This document shows, one piece after another, positions 1-7,290 of a DNA stretch of 11,920 nucleotides (within the stretch, counting starts at the first letter, position 1; each line of letters opens with the position of its first letter). Location: assembly GCA_029940345.1 (NCBI GenBank), contig JAOZRC010000097.1, forward strand, positions 1 through 11,920, read 5' to 3'. The stretch comes from Desulfobacterales bacterium. GTDB taxonomy: Bacteria; Desulfobacterota; Desulfobacteria; Desulfobacterales; JAUCGF01. The position numbers were made by a program, and so were the translations under genes. The notes beneath the pieces are model-generated. The model made no database searches, had not been told where the DNA came from, and saw only the letters and a list, made by a program, of their open reading frames with translations.

Positions 1-266
1 GTTATCGGTCGGAAATATACTATGGTGTATTATCTCCTCCCTCTAGCCTTGTGACATTAATTATCTGAAAGTCTATATGATGGAAGAGCCAAAATCAGAT
101 CAGTATATTTCTGGCTTGATCATAACTTCGACCATTTGCCAGATTGTACCGCATTCTTTTAGATACATCATCACTCCGCGACTCATGCCTGGCGCAATTT
201 GAAAGAATACGGTACATTGCAACTGAAATTCAAAATGGCCGAAACGTTGATCAAGCCCTATATTTC
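1..266. other. Non-coding tail downstream of the TRAP locus
   Basis: No credible gene was found here on either strand. The frame-1 plus reading is open from base 1 to a TGA at 52-54 (17 residues) and could in principle be the end of a gene outside the window, but nothing in it is recognisable. The only structure seen is an interrupted inverted repeat at 146-159 and 202-215, listed separately. No terminator with a U-tract is visible after the last minus-strand gene, which stops at 267. Confidence 0.5.
146..215. repeat. Interrupted inverted repeat, 14-bp arms
   Basis: GTACCGCATTCTTT at 146-159 pairs with AAAGAATACGGTAC at 202-215, with 13 of 14 positions complementary. The arms are 42 bases apart. 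It lies about 50 bases beyond the stop of the minus-strand TAXI protein and has no run of T after it, so it is not a standard rho-independent terminator. It could be a 3'-end stabilising hairpin or the worn ends of a small element. Confidence 0.4.
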
Positions 267-1265
267 CTACTTATGTTCTTCAAAATATTTTACCGCTCCC
301 GGATGGAGTTTCCCACCAGCGTTAAACTTCTTAGCGGCGTCCGCCGATATCAGCGTCAGCGCGGAGTGAGCGGTCTTCAGCCGCTTGCTGTTTTTGTAAA
401 GCGCGTTAATAATTTTGTAAACTGTTTGTACATCCAGGTCTTCCGACGCAACCAGAAGCGCGGTTGTGCCAAAAGTGGCGATTTCCTTAGATTGCGAAGG
501 ATACACGCCTGCTGCAACGGTGATATTCGTAAACGCCGGATTTGCGCCGATCAATTTTTGGATATCGTCGTCATCCATATTGACCAATTGCGCCTTGCAG
601 AGCTTGAGCAAGTGGGTCAATGACGAATTAGGATTAACACCGACACTGATCATGGCTTGGACTGCACCGTGGCAAAATGCCATTGTATCCTGTGAGTGTG
701 ACGCAGGGAGTTCTTCAAACAGCTTAAAATCAACATTTCTCCAATTTTTAACTTTCATCACCGTATCAAACGCCAGATGTTGTTGCGACAATGGTGCACC
801 GGCATTGATACGCTTGCCGATAAGGTCGTCAAGCGAGGTGATGTCGGCGTCACCTCGGACAACAAGGGTAAACGGAATTTGATACATGGGTATCAGCGTG
901 CGTAGATTTTCATACGTAATGTCAAGAAACTCGAACTGTCCTTTTTTGTTAAGCGCATCGTACAGCATGCGTGAATCAATCAGGGCGATATCCAAAGAAC
1001 CGCCCCGCAAGTTGGTTAGATTATCTACATCGCCTGCCGCCGGAACGATTTTACAGTTAATATCATCAGCGTTTTTATTAATGATCCGACTCATGGTGCG
1101 GCCAGCAAAATGTGAAAATGTTCCACTCTCTCCGACGCCTAAAAGAATATCAAAGGCATTGGCGGAAAGCGAAAACAATCCGACGCTTATAAAAACGGAA
1201 ATGATGCAGGCAAATTTCAAAAATCGTCTGAAAAAGCGATTCGGGATGCCTTTGTCAGTAATCAT
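267..1265 (-). CDS. TAXI family TRAP transporter solute-binding protein (second, divergent copy)
   Basis: This is a periplasmic substrate-binding subunit of a TRAP transporter, 332 residues long. The frame stays open upstream to 1397, but the start at 1265 is preferred. It has GAGGAGG about 5 bases upstream and begins a clear signal peptide: basic residues (RFFRRFLK), then a hydrophobic stretch to about residue 32, with likely cleavage after ANA at residue 37. The mature part has the TAXI pattern: beta strand FDILLGVGESGTF, then A-GDVDNLTNLRGGSLDIALID near residues 75-97, and a DLIGKRINAGAP segment matching the family's L-GKRVN-G-P. It differs from the copy at 4735-5715 in lacking the TGG-TGVYYP-GGAI binding loop, having GESGTFSHFAGRT instead. 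It lies 46 bases after the UspA-like gene, so it is probably co-transcribed. Ligand is unknown. It may bind a different substrate or be a sensory or accessory binding protein. Confidence 0.85.
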   Translation of the reverse strand: MITDKGIPNRFFRRFLKFACIISVFISVGLFSLSANAFDILLGVGESGTFSHFAGRTMSRIINKNADDINCKIVPAAGDVDNLTNLRGGSLDIALIDSRMLYDALNKKGQFEFLDITYENLRTLIPMYQIPFTLVVRGDADITSLDDLIGKRINAGAPLSQQHLAFDTVMKVKNWRNVDFKLFEELPASHSQDTMAFCHGAVQAMISVGVNPNSSLTHLLKLCKAQLVNMDDDDIQKLIGANPAFTNITVAAGVYPSQSKEIATFGTTALLVASEDLDVQTVYKIINALYKNSKRLKTAHSALTLISADAAKKFNAGGKLHPGAVKYFEEHK

Positions 1266-1311
1266 ATTTTCCTCCTCTGGAATTACATCCGACCTGTTAT
1301 GGTATTCTGAT

Positions 1312-1746
1312 TTAACTGAGAACGTTACGCAAGCGCAACACGGAACAGTTCGCATGATCCGAGACGCGTTGTGAACAGGAACCGCTAAAGCTTTCATTCA
1401 GACTCCGGCGGTGGTTATGATAAACAATAATCAGGTCAGCGCCCCATTTATCCGACGCTTTGATAATCTCTTCATAGGCTTTGCCAGTTCGAATGCTGTA
1501 TGATACGGATTTATCACAATTGGCCTCAATGAATTGTTCCAGGGACTCTTTGAAACGCTCCGTCGCCTCCTGACGTACTTTTTCGGGGATATAGGATGCC
1601 ACAATGGGCATGCCGAATCCCGGCATTACACTGACAAGTCGGATTTCGGCGCCCGACTGTTTAGCATATTCAGCGGCTCTGTTATAAACCGCTGCCGCTG
1701 TTTTGGGATAATCAACATCAACCGGCACAAGTATTTTATTAAACAT
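1312..1746 (-). CDS. UspA-family universal stress protein, TRAP-associated
   Basis: This is a 144-residue cytoplasmic protein of one Usp domain, the usual family length. The N-terminal strand MFNKILVPVDVD and the C-terminal ADLIIVYHN...SGSCSQRV...CSVLRLR are typical. The ATP-binding signature of the family is G-2x-G-9x-G-S/T. Here the first two glycines are replaced by Tyr109 and His112, while Gly122-Ser123 remain, so nucleotide binding may be altered or lost, as in the UspA branch that does not bind ATP. AGGAGA at 1751-1756 sits 4 bases before the ATG. The gene lies between the fused permease (139 bases upstream) and the second TAXI protein (46 bases downstream). Usp proteins encoded in TRAP operons are known: TeaD of Halomonas binds ATP and modulates the TeaABC ectoine carrier. 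By analogy this one may tune transport, which is inference. Confidence 0.88.
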   Translation of the reverse strand: MFNKILVPVDVDYPKTAAAVYNRAAEYAKQSGAEIRLVSVMPGFGMPIVASYIPEKVRQEATERFKESLEQFIEANCDKSVSYSIRTGKAYEEIIKASDKWGADLIIVYHNHRRSLNESFSGSCSQRVSDHANCSVLRLRNVLS

Positions 1747-1797
1747 GTCATCTCCTGAATAATAGTATATATAATTGCAATTTGCTAACTTCCCAAA

Positions 1798-1850
1798 TCC
1801 GGAGTGCTGGCTTCAGCTTGCCAATACACGCAAACTGAAGTTTACACTCC
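1798..1850. repeat. Imperfect hairpin between permease and usp genes
   Basis: The arms 1801-1820 and 1831-1850 are complementary at 15 of 20 positions, around a 10-base loop. The core CTTCAG/CTGAAG and the outer GGAGTG/CACTCC pairs are perfect. It fills the 139-base gap between the permease stop (1886) and the usp start (1746). Its edge TCCGGAGTGC (1798-1807) recurs inverted at 4670-4679, at the edge of the other long hairpin in this locus. It may be an mRNA processing or stability element, or a small repeat family. No U-tract follows on the minus strand. Confidence 0.5.
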
Positions 1851-1885
1851 TGGAAAAGGGAGGTTGTTGGCAGCTAAAAGTCTGC

Positions 1886-4471
1886 TTACGTTGCCGCAAC
1901 GGCTACGAGTTTATTTTTGCGGCCTTTCTGCAAGTACCAGATAAAAGCCAATAAAAGGATAGCCGGGATAAACATGAGCTGCTTGGGAAGCCGTTTAGCA
2001 GGCACCTGGATATTAAGAATTTCCTGGTCAAAATCGACGCCGGCCTTTTCCGCCGCACTGGAGAAAACCACATTGTCAATCAAAATTTTGCCGTCTTCCA
2101 CACGGGTTTCAAAACCGATGCCGGTCAGTCTTTCCTTAGCCGTTTTTTCGTCTCCCACAGGCAGCATGATGGTTTTAATGAATTCACTGCCATCCATTTT
2201 TTCGCCTTTGAGCATGAGACGCAATTGCGAACCGGGTTCCATATCGTTTACCATTTCGACCATCTCGGTAGCCGGTTTTTCTATAAGCGGCGGGAAAAAC
2301 CTGTCCCAGACAATACCCGGACGAAACAGTATCAAGGCAATGAGTATCAGCGCAACCGTTTCCCATATACGGCTTTTAACGAGGAAAAAACCCTGGGTTC
2401 CGGCGGCAAACACCAGCATGGCCAATATAGCCATTGCAACCACGAAAACCAGGTGAAACCAGCTACCAACCCCGATCATCAACAATTCGGTGTTGAAAAT
2501 GAAAATAAACGGCAACACCGCGGTGCGGATATCGTAGGTAAAGCCCTGGATGCCGGTACGGATAGGATCGCCGCCCGATATGCCCGCGGCCGCAAAAGCG
2601 GCAAGCCCCACTGGTGGCGTATCATCAGCCAGAATACCAAAGTAGAAAACGAACAGATGAACCGCAATCAAGGGGACAATCAGACCGTTTTCAGCGCCCA
2701 GACTGACGATAACAGGAGCCATCAAGGTGGAGACCACGATGTAGTTTGCCGTTGTCGGCAGGCCCATACCCAGAATCAGACTGATCACAGCGGTAAAAAG
2801 AAGAATCAGCACCAGGTTCCCACCGGAAATAAACTCAACAAATTCGGTCATGACAAGACCGATTCCGGTCAGCGTAATCGTTCCCACTACGATGCCGGCG
2901 GCAGCGGTGGCCACACCGATGCCAATCATGTTGCGGGCGCCGTTCACCAGGCCATCAATGAGATCATTAAAACTGCTTTTAAATGTAAATTCCACTCCCT
3001 GCATTTTTCGGAAAATGCCCTTTAAGGGACGTTGCGTGATCACGATTATAATCAACAGCATCGTCGCCCAGTAGGCGGACAGCGCCGGTGAGAGCCGTTC
3101 CACCGTCAGGCACCACATCAAAACGACAATAGGAAGCAAAAAGTAATAACCGGCTTGAGCGGTCTTGCCTAAGTCCGGCAATTCGGTTATTTCAAGGGTC
3201 TTCTCCAGTTCAGGCACCCGGCAGGCAAACCAAAGCAGAAAAAGGTACGAAACCATCAAAAGTACCGTTACGATATAGAGGGTTGCTCCACCGGCCACGG
3301 TTTTAATCCACCCGAGTCCGTAATAGGTAATACCGCCCATTATGATGATAAACAAGAAAGCCATAACAGATGAAAGCAGTGACTGAGCAAAGGTTTTGGT
3401 AACCTTTTTTTCCAGTCGCTTAAGTCCCATTTTGCATGCTTCCAGGTGAACAATATAGACCAGCGCAATATAAGAGATGATTGCCGGCAGGAAGGCATGT
3501 TTGATCACCTCTATATAAGAAATACCCACATACTCGACCATCAGAAACGCGGCCGCGCCCATTACCGGCGGCATCAACTGGCCGTTGGTGGAGCAGGCCA
3601 CCTCGACCGCACCGGCTTTTTCGGGCGAAAACCCGACTTTTTTCATTAATGGGATTGTGAATGTACCGGTGGTGACGACATTGGCAATCGATGATCCGGA
3701 AACAAGGCCGGTTAATCCGGATGACACCACCGCCGCCTTGGCCGGTCCGCCGCGAAGGTGACCGAGTCCTGCGAACGCAACGCGGATAAAATAGTTACCG
3801 GCACCTGCTGATTCCAGCAGTGCGCCGAACAGTACAAACATAAACACCATACCGGTTGAAACCCCCAGGGCAACACCGTAAACACCCTCGGTGGTCAGCC
3901 AGTAATGCGTCATGCCTTTGACCAGGCTGGCGCCTTTGTGGGCAATGACCTCCGGCATATAAGGGCCGGCAAAGGTGTAAGTGATAAACACGAGGGCGAC
4001 CACCATCAGCGGCGGTCCCAGGGCACGGCGTGTCGCTTCAAGCAATATGATCAGGCCAACCACGGCAACAACCAGATCGAATTGGATCGGATCGCCGGGA
4101 CGATTGGCTAAACCCTCATAGAATATGAACAGATACGCCGCACAAAATGCGCCAATCAGTCCGATCACCCAATCCTGTACAGGGATGTAATCCCGAGGGG
4201 ATGATTTGAACGAGGGGTAGGCAGTGAAAGATAAAAAAACGGCAAAAGCAAGGTGGATAGCTCTTGCCTCCGTATCGTTTAAGACAAAAAAATTAAAAAT
4301 AAAAGGCAGGGGCGATGCGTACCAGAGCTGGAACAGTGTCCAGATCAACGGTACAAAAAAGAGAACTTTTTTCGGAAACGCGCCGGTCGGATTACGGGCA
4401 CCCGAATCCGTCTCGGCAATCATTTCCTGGAGCTGCTCCTGGGATGCCGTGTTATTTGTTGATTCAGTCAT
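1886..4471 (-). CDS. TRAP transporter fused permease (4TM/12TM, DctQ-DctM) with C-terminal DUF3394-type domain
   Basis: This inner-membrane carrier of a TAXI-type TRAP system, 861 residues, imports the substrate delivered by the TAXI binding protein using a cation gradient. After a soluble N-tail (about 1-33), hydrophobic segments around 36-165 form the small DctQ-like part fused to the large DctM-like part. DctM hallmarks are visible: the GGPAKAAVVSSGLTGLVSGS region with NGQLMPPVMGAAAF (about 241-309), and its second-half counterpart GMGLPTTANYIV (568-579) with DDTPPVGLAAFAA (616-628). Residues about 700-850 carry a helix, a soluble PDZ-like stretch (AAEKAGVDFDQEI) and a last helix, matching DUF3394-type tails found on these permeases. 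An AAGGAGG Shine-Dalgarno lies about 9 bases before the ATG. The TAXI gene upstream is separated by 263 bases holding a terminator and a hairpin, so permease expression may be lower than that of the binding protein. Confidence 0.95.
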   Translation of the reverse strand: MTESTNNTASQEQLQEMIAETDSGARNPTGAFPKKVLFFVPLIWTLFQLWYASPLPFIFNFFVLNDTEARAIHLAFAVFLSFTAYPSFKSSPRDYIPVQDWVIGLIGAFCAAYLFIFYEGLANRPGDPIQFDLVVAVVGLIILLEATRRALGPPLMVVALVFITYTFAGPYMPEVIAHKGASLVKGMTHYWLTTEGVYGVALGVSTGMVFMFVLFGALLESAGAGNYFIRVAFAGLGHLRGGPAKAAVVSSGLTGLVSGSSIANVVTTGTFTIPLMKKVGFSPEKAGAVEVACSTNGQLMPPVMGAAAFLMVEYVGISYIEVIKHAFLPAIISYIALVYIVHLEACKMGLKRLEKKVTKTFAQSLLSSVMAFLFIIIMGGITYYGLGWIKTVAGGATLYIVTVLLMVSYLFLLWFACRVPELEKTLEITELPDLGKTAQAGYYFLLPIVVLMWCLTVERLSPALSAYWATMLLIIIVITQRPLKGIFRKMQGVEFTFKSSFNDLIDGLVNGARNMIGIGVATAAAGIVVGTITLTGIGLVMTEFVEFISGGNLVLILLFTAVISLILGMGLPTTANYIVVSTLMAPVIVSLGAENGLIVPLIAVHLFVFYFGILADDTPPVGLAAFAAAGISGGDPIRTGIQGFTYDIRTAVLPFIFIFNTELLMIGVGSWFHLVFVVAMAILAMLVFAAGTQGFFLVKSRIWETVALILIALILFRPGIVWDRFFPPLIEKPATEMVEMVNDMEPGSQLRLMLKGEKMDGSEFIKTIMLPVGDEKTAKERLTGIGFETRVEDGKILIDNVVFSSAAEKAGVDFDQEILNIQVPAKRLPKQLMFIPAILLLAFIWYLQKGRKNKLVAVAAT

Positions 4472-4606
4472 TGTGACGCTTCCTCCTTATTAGAAGAGTA
4501 GTGATAGCGGGCCGGATATGTCAGATAATCAATTACACATTTCAACGTGTCAGCGGTCGGCGGCGGTCGGCGTATTGCGATACCGTCTCCAAAAGGAATT
4601 TCGGGT

Positions 4607-4672
4607 TGCCAACATAAGCCGGAACACCGTTTCATCTCGTTACGAGCGGAAGTGTTCTGGCTTATGTTGGCA
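4607..4672. repeat. Long near-perfect hairpin upstream of the permease gene
   Basis: The arms 4607-4627 and 4652-4672 (21 bases each) are complementary at 20 of 21 positions. Pairing continues with mismatches to about 4598 and 4680. The 24-base loop contains a small palindrome, CTCGTTACGAG at 4634-4644. It lies between the binding-protein terminator (4688-4719) and the permease ATG (4471). It could cap and stabilise the downstream transcript or be a copy of a palindromic repeat family. Flanking 4670-4679 (GCACTCCGGA) is shared in inverted form with the hairpin at 1798-1850. Confidence 0.65.
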
Positions 4673-4687
4673 CTCCGGAATAAAATC

Positions 4688-4719
4688 AAAAAAAGTACGC
4701 AGCCAGGCTGCGCACTTTT
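4688..4719 (-). terminator. Rho-independent terminator after the TAXI gene (possibly bidirectional)
   Basis: The minus strand reads GTGCGCAGCC, a one-base centre, then GGCTGCGTAC, followed by seven T (4688-4694). The stem arms are 4695-4704 and 4706-4715 with one G-T type mismatch, and the innermost bases must open to form the loop. It begins 15-20 bases past the TAXI stop (4735). A T-run also follows on the plus strand (4716-4719), so it could work in both directions. Placed between binding protein and permease, it probably gives partial read-through and an excess of binding-protein mRNA. Confidence 0.85.
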
Positions 4720-4734
4720 ATTATCTGCGGATGC

Positions 4735-5715
4735 TTATTTTAACAAGCCCACTTCTTTATAATATTTCTTGGCACCGTCGTGTAACGGTGCGGAAAGACC
4801 GTCTTTAATCATTTCTTCTTTTTTCAAAACAGCAAAAGCCGGATGAAGTTTTTTGAACTGATCAAAATTATCAAAAACCGCTTTAACGACCGCGTAGATC
4901 ACCTTTTCAGGAACTTTTGTCGATGATACAAATGTTGCGCCAACGCCAAAGGTCTTGGTGTCTTCAGGGGTTCCCCGATACATACCGCCGGGAATCACCG
5001 CTGTACGATAGTAATCGTTCTCTTTCACCAGTTTGTCTATTTCCGGACCGGTAACACTGACAATCACAGCATCGCATGAAGTGGTTGCTTCTTTGATGGA
5101 ACCGCTGGGGTGTCCGACGGTAAATACGATAGCGTCAATTTTATTGTCGCACAGCGCTTTGGCCTGCTCGGCGGATTTAAGCTCTGACGCCAGTTTAAAA
5201 TCTTTTTTGGTCCATCCCATCGCCTTCATCACAACTTCCATAGTGCCGCGTTGACCGGAACCGGGGTTGCCGATATTGACGCGTTTGCCTTTGAGATCAG
5301 CAAATTTTGTAATACCGGAATCTTTACGCGCCACAACCGTAAACGGTTCAGGATGAATCGAGAACACTGCACGAAGATCTTTGTTCGGCCCCTTTTTTTC
5401 AAACTTGGCTGTGCCATTGTAAGCGTGGAACTGCCAATCAGACTGGGCTACGCCCATATCAAGCTCGCCAGCGGCGATGGCGTTAAGGTTATAAACAGAA
5501 CCACCTGTGCTTTCCACTGAACATCGAATGCCGTGCTCTTTTCTGGCTTTGTTAACCAAGCGGCAAATTGCTCCGCCCGTGGGATAATAAACCCCGGTCA
5601 CACCACCGGTTCCAATGGTGATAAATTCGGTTTTGGCATCGGCTGCTACTGCCGGGCCTGTTATTAACGCAATACCAAATAAAACTGCCAAACTGATAAA
5701 TAGTGCTTTTTTCAT
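4735..5715 (-). CDS. TAXI family TRAP transporter solute-binding protein (canonical copy)
   Basis: This is a periplasmic substrate-capture subunit, 326 residues. The frame is open further upstream (to 5799), but the ATG at 5715 is preferred because AAAAGGAG lies about 5 bases before it and it starts a textbook signal peptide ([20 protein letters not shown], cleavage near AVAA at 22-25). The mature N-terminus [20 protein letters not shown] is the TAXI binding-loop signature. It is followed by [20 protein letters not shown] and by [17 protein letters not shown], which places substrate-contacting Gly and Ser residues. The C-terminus [15 protein letters not shown] is also typical. TAXI proteins of known ligand bind small organic anions such as glutamate, but the ligand here cannot be read from sequence. 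It is the first gene of the minus-strand locus, followed by a terminator and the fused permease. Confidence 0.95.
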   Translation of the reverse strand: MKKALFISLAVLFGIALITGPAVAADAKTEFITIGTGGVTGVYYPTGGAICRLVNKARKEHGIRCSVESTGGSVYNLNAIAAGELDMGVAQSDWQFHAYNGTAKFEKKGPNKDLRAVFSIHPEPFTVVARKDSGITKFADLKGKRVNIGNPGSGQRGTMEVVMKAMGWTKKDFKLASELKSAEQAKALCDNKIDAIVFTVGHPSGSIKEATTSCDAVIVSVTGPEIDKLVKENDYYRTAVIPGGMYRGTPEDTKTFGVGATFVSSTKVPEKVIYAVVKAVFDNFDQFKKLHPAFAVLKKEEMIKDGLSAPLHDGAKKYYKEVGLLK

Positions 5716-6024
5716 CTTTTCTCCTTTTAGAATTAAAGTTAGTGTTACCTTTTTCAAATTCGTACCTTTTTTTGCCTTGCATCCCTCCTTTCGATTCAAT
5801 AAGTTAGCAGTATCGTCTTTTAAAATTGATTTTTAATTTTTCATTTAAATTCTTCAAAGACGATAAATAAATGAAAATTATTCGATAAATATATAAGCCA
5901 TATAACAAACAAACTGGTTTAGCGCAACATTTTTTACACTGCTCGATCAAATTTAACCTTGTTAAAAAAAAGCGATATTGCTAAAGAGGATCAGAATTCA
6001 GATCAGATTTTTTAGAATTAAAAA
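5716..6024. promoter_or_regulatory. AT-rich divergent intergenic region (TRAP locus / glycosyltransferase)
   Basis: This 309-base spacer lies between divergent genes and contains no gene. It holds the Shine-Dalgarno of the TAXI gene (5721-5728 region), a 10-bp interrupted inverted repeat (5811-5865), and a weak minus-strand promoter candidate. That candidate has TTGCGC at 5922-5927 and TATATG at 5899-5904, 17 bases apart, matching 3 of 6 and 4 of 6 consensus bases. On the plus side no good Shine-Dalgarno is seen just before the glycosyltransferase ATG. Promoter calls here are weak. Confidence 0.45.
5811..5865. repeat. Interrupted 10-bp perfect inverted repeat (possible operator)
   Basis: TATCGTCTTT at 5811-5820 is the exact reverse complement of AAAGACGATA at 5856-5865. 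The 35 bases between are almost all A and T. It lies about 100 bases before the TAXI start and downstream of the weak promoter candidate, so it would sit in the 5' leader. It might be a two-half-site operator for a regulator not encoded here, or a leader stem. Confidence 0.4.
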
Positions 6025-6855
6025 ATGAAGAGAATAAAGGTCAGTATAATTATCCCCACTTATAATCGCGGTCATGTGCTTCCCGATGCGATAGACTCTG
6101 TGTTGGCACAGGATTTTAGAGACTATGAGTTGATTGTTATTGATGACGGCTCTACTGATAACACCCTGACAATTTTGGATAGGTATCCAGAGCGGATCAA
6201 GGTTTACAGGCAACCGAATCAGGGCGTCAGTGCGGCGCGCAACCACGGAATTGCCATGTCTTCCGGCAATCTTATCGCATTTTTGGACTCCGATGATCTG
6301 TGGTTGGCACAGAAACTTTCTGTTCAAGTCGCTTTTTTCAATGCGAATCCGAAGTCGTTGATTTGCCAAACCCAAGAAATTTGGATACGCAACGGGATCA
6401 GGGTGAATCCCAAAAAACGGCATCAGAAACCCTCAGGACAAATTTTTGAAAAATCTTTGGAATTGTGCCTGGTCAGCCCATCCGCCGTGATGATTCGGCG
6501 TAGTTTATTTGATTCCGTTGGCCTGTTTGACGAATCGCTGCCGGCGTGTGAAGACTACGATCTATGGTTGCGCATCAGTTGCCGTTATCCGGTGTACCTT
6601 ATAAATAAGCCGCTGACTGTAAAAAAGGGCGGTCATGCGGATCAACTTTCAAAAATGAAGGGGTTGGACCAGTTCCGAATCCGTTCTTTATTGAAAATAA
6701 TCGATAGCGGGCTTTTGACGCTGGCGCAAAAAAAAGCGGCAATAGATGTTGTCAAGCGAAAAAGCGCCATTTATGCCGGCGGATGTCTTAAACGCAATCG
6801 CCCAAGTGAAGCCATGTATTACACCCAACTAAAAGAAATTTCAAATAACAAATAA
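6025..6855 (+). CDS. Family 2 glycosyltransferase (GT-A fold)
   Basis: This 276-residue cytoplasmic or membrane-associated enzyme transfers a sugar from a nucleotide-sugar to an unknown acceptor, probably in surface polysaccharide or protein glycan synthesis. GT-A motifs are all present: VSIIIPTYNR (6-15), VIDDGSTDN (38-46, nucleotide binding), NQGVSAARNHGI (65-76), the DXD metal motif in FLDSDD (86-91), and CEDYDLWLRI (175-184) with the likely catalytic acid Glu176/Asp177. A GGHADQLS segment near 202-209 is seen in a GT2 subgroup. There is no transmembrane segment. The start is chosen because the core fold begins at once; no strong Shine-Dalgarno precedes it. It stands alone, with no other glycan genes, and is followed by a hairpin element and pseudogenes, so it may itself be a stranded member of a lost cluster. 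Confidence 0.9.
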   Translation: MKRIKVSIIIPTYNRGHVLPDAIDSVLAQDFRDYELIVIDDGSTDNTLTILDRYPERIKVYRQPNQGVSAARNHGIAMSSGNLIAFLDSDDLWLAQKLSVQVAFFNANPKSLICQTQEIWIRNGIRVNPKKRHQKPSGQIFEKSLELCLVSPSAVMIRRSLFDSVGLFDESLPACEDYDLWLRISCRYPVYLINKPLTVKKGGHADQLSKMKGLDQFRIRSLLKIIDSGLLTLAQKKAAIDVVKRKSAIYAGGCLKRNRPSEAMYYTQLKEISNNK

Positions 6856-6947
6856 ATCCTATGGAATGGTGACAAAATAACTTATACTTAGCAAGGTCAT
6901 AATTAGTGATTTTCAGAATTAAAATCATAGCTCTTTAGATTTGGTTT

Positions 6948-6998
6948 CAGGTGTCAGGTTTCAGGACGTTTCAGCGATGTCCTGAACCCTGACACCTG
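6948..6998. repeat. Palindromic hairpin element, 20-bp arms
   Basis: The arms 6948-6967 and 6979-6998 are complementary at 19 of 20 positions, with an 11-base loop (6968-6978). The core is CAGGTGTCAGG and its complement. It sits 92 bases after the glycosyltransferase stop and directly abuts the 5' edge of a truncated gene fragment. It has no U-tract. It resembles a REP-type repeat or a mobile palindrome, and its position suggests it marks the break where the N-terminus of the neighbouring gene was lost. Confidence 0.7.
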
Positions 6999-6999
6999 T

Positions 7000-7290
7000 A
7001 AAGATGAGCCTGAATTTGAAAGCACTGCTAACCGTTATAACTATGATTATCTCCTGATTGCCGCTGTTTTTATCATTATGATAACAGGGCTGGCCAAACG
7101 TCACTCTTTTTGGCGCACCCGCGCAAAAGATGAATCTCGAAAAGCCAAAGGATATCTGGCCGGATTGATCTGCTATCTTTTATGGCAGAGTGATATACGG
7201 AAACGGCCTTGGGTGGGAAGCGCCCATCTTTTCCTCTTCTGGGGGCTGCTGCTTCCGATGGCAGTTATCATACTGGCGCAGTTCAGCACA
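7000..7290 (+). pseudogene. Fragment of a heterodisulfide-reductase-type membrane subunit (NarI-like N-terminal domain)
   Basis: A plus-strand frame is open from 6931 to the TGA at 7294-7296. Recognisable protein begins near 7036 (YNYDYLLIAAVF) and runs to about 7287 (VIILAQF). It has a first membrane helix, then GLAKRHSFWRTRAKDESRKAKG, then a second helix region with GSAHLFLFWGLLLP. This order, a short basic loop with W-R followed by a helix opening with H and FWG, is that of the haem-b/NarI-like N-terminal domain of membrane-bound Hdr-type (Fe-S) proteins. Only about 85 residues remain of a protein normally several hundred long. There is no proper start codon before the first helix (an ATG at 7078 would begin inside it), and the iron-sulfur and cysteine-rich domains are absent. 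The 5' side touches the hairpin at 6948-6998 and the 3' side joins a radical SAM fragment. Confidence 0.6.

Noticed and set aside
30..50. GGAGG-like site on the minus strand near the left edge
   Set aside because: No ATG, GTG or TTG follows at a usable distance before the window ends.
1..54. Possible end of a plus-strand gene (17 residues to a TGA)
   Set aside because: It is too short to recognise, and the frame being open over 50 bases is not evidence of coding.
144..1374. Plus-strand open frames opposite the second TAXI gene
   Set aside because: They lie antisense to a well-supported minus-strand gene, lack Shine-Dalgarno sites and show no recognisable domain.
2225..3025. A long (266-residue) plus-strand frame opposite the permease
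   Set aside because: Its composition (rich in His, Gln, Asn, Arg) is the usual antisense reading of a membrane protein gene, with no domain or ribosome binding site.
5998..6423. 141-residue minus-strand frame opposite the glycosyltransferase
   Set aside because: It is the antisense shadow of a gene with all GT-A motifs and has no domain of its own.
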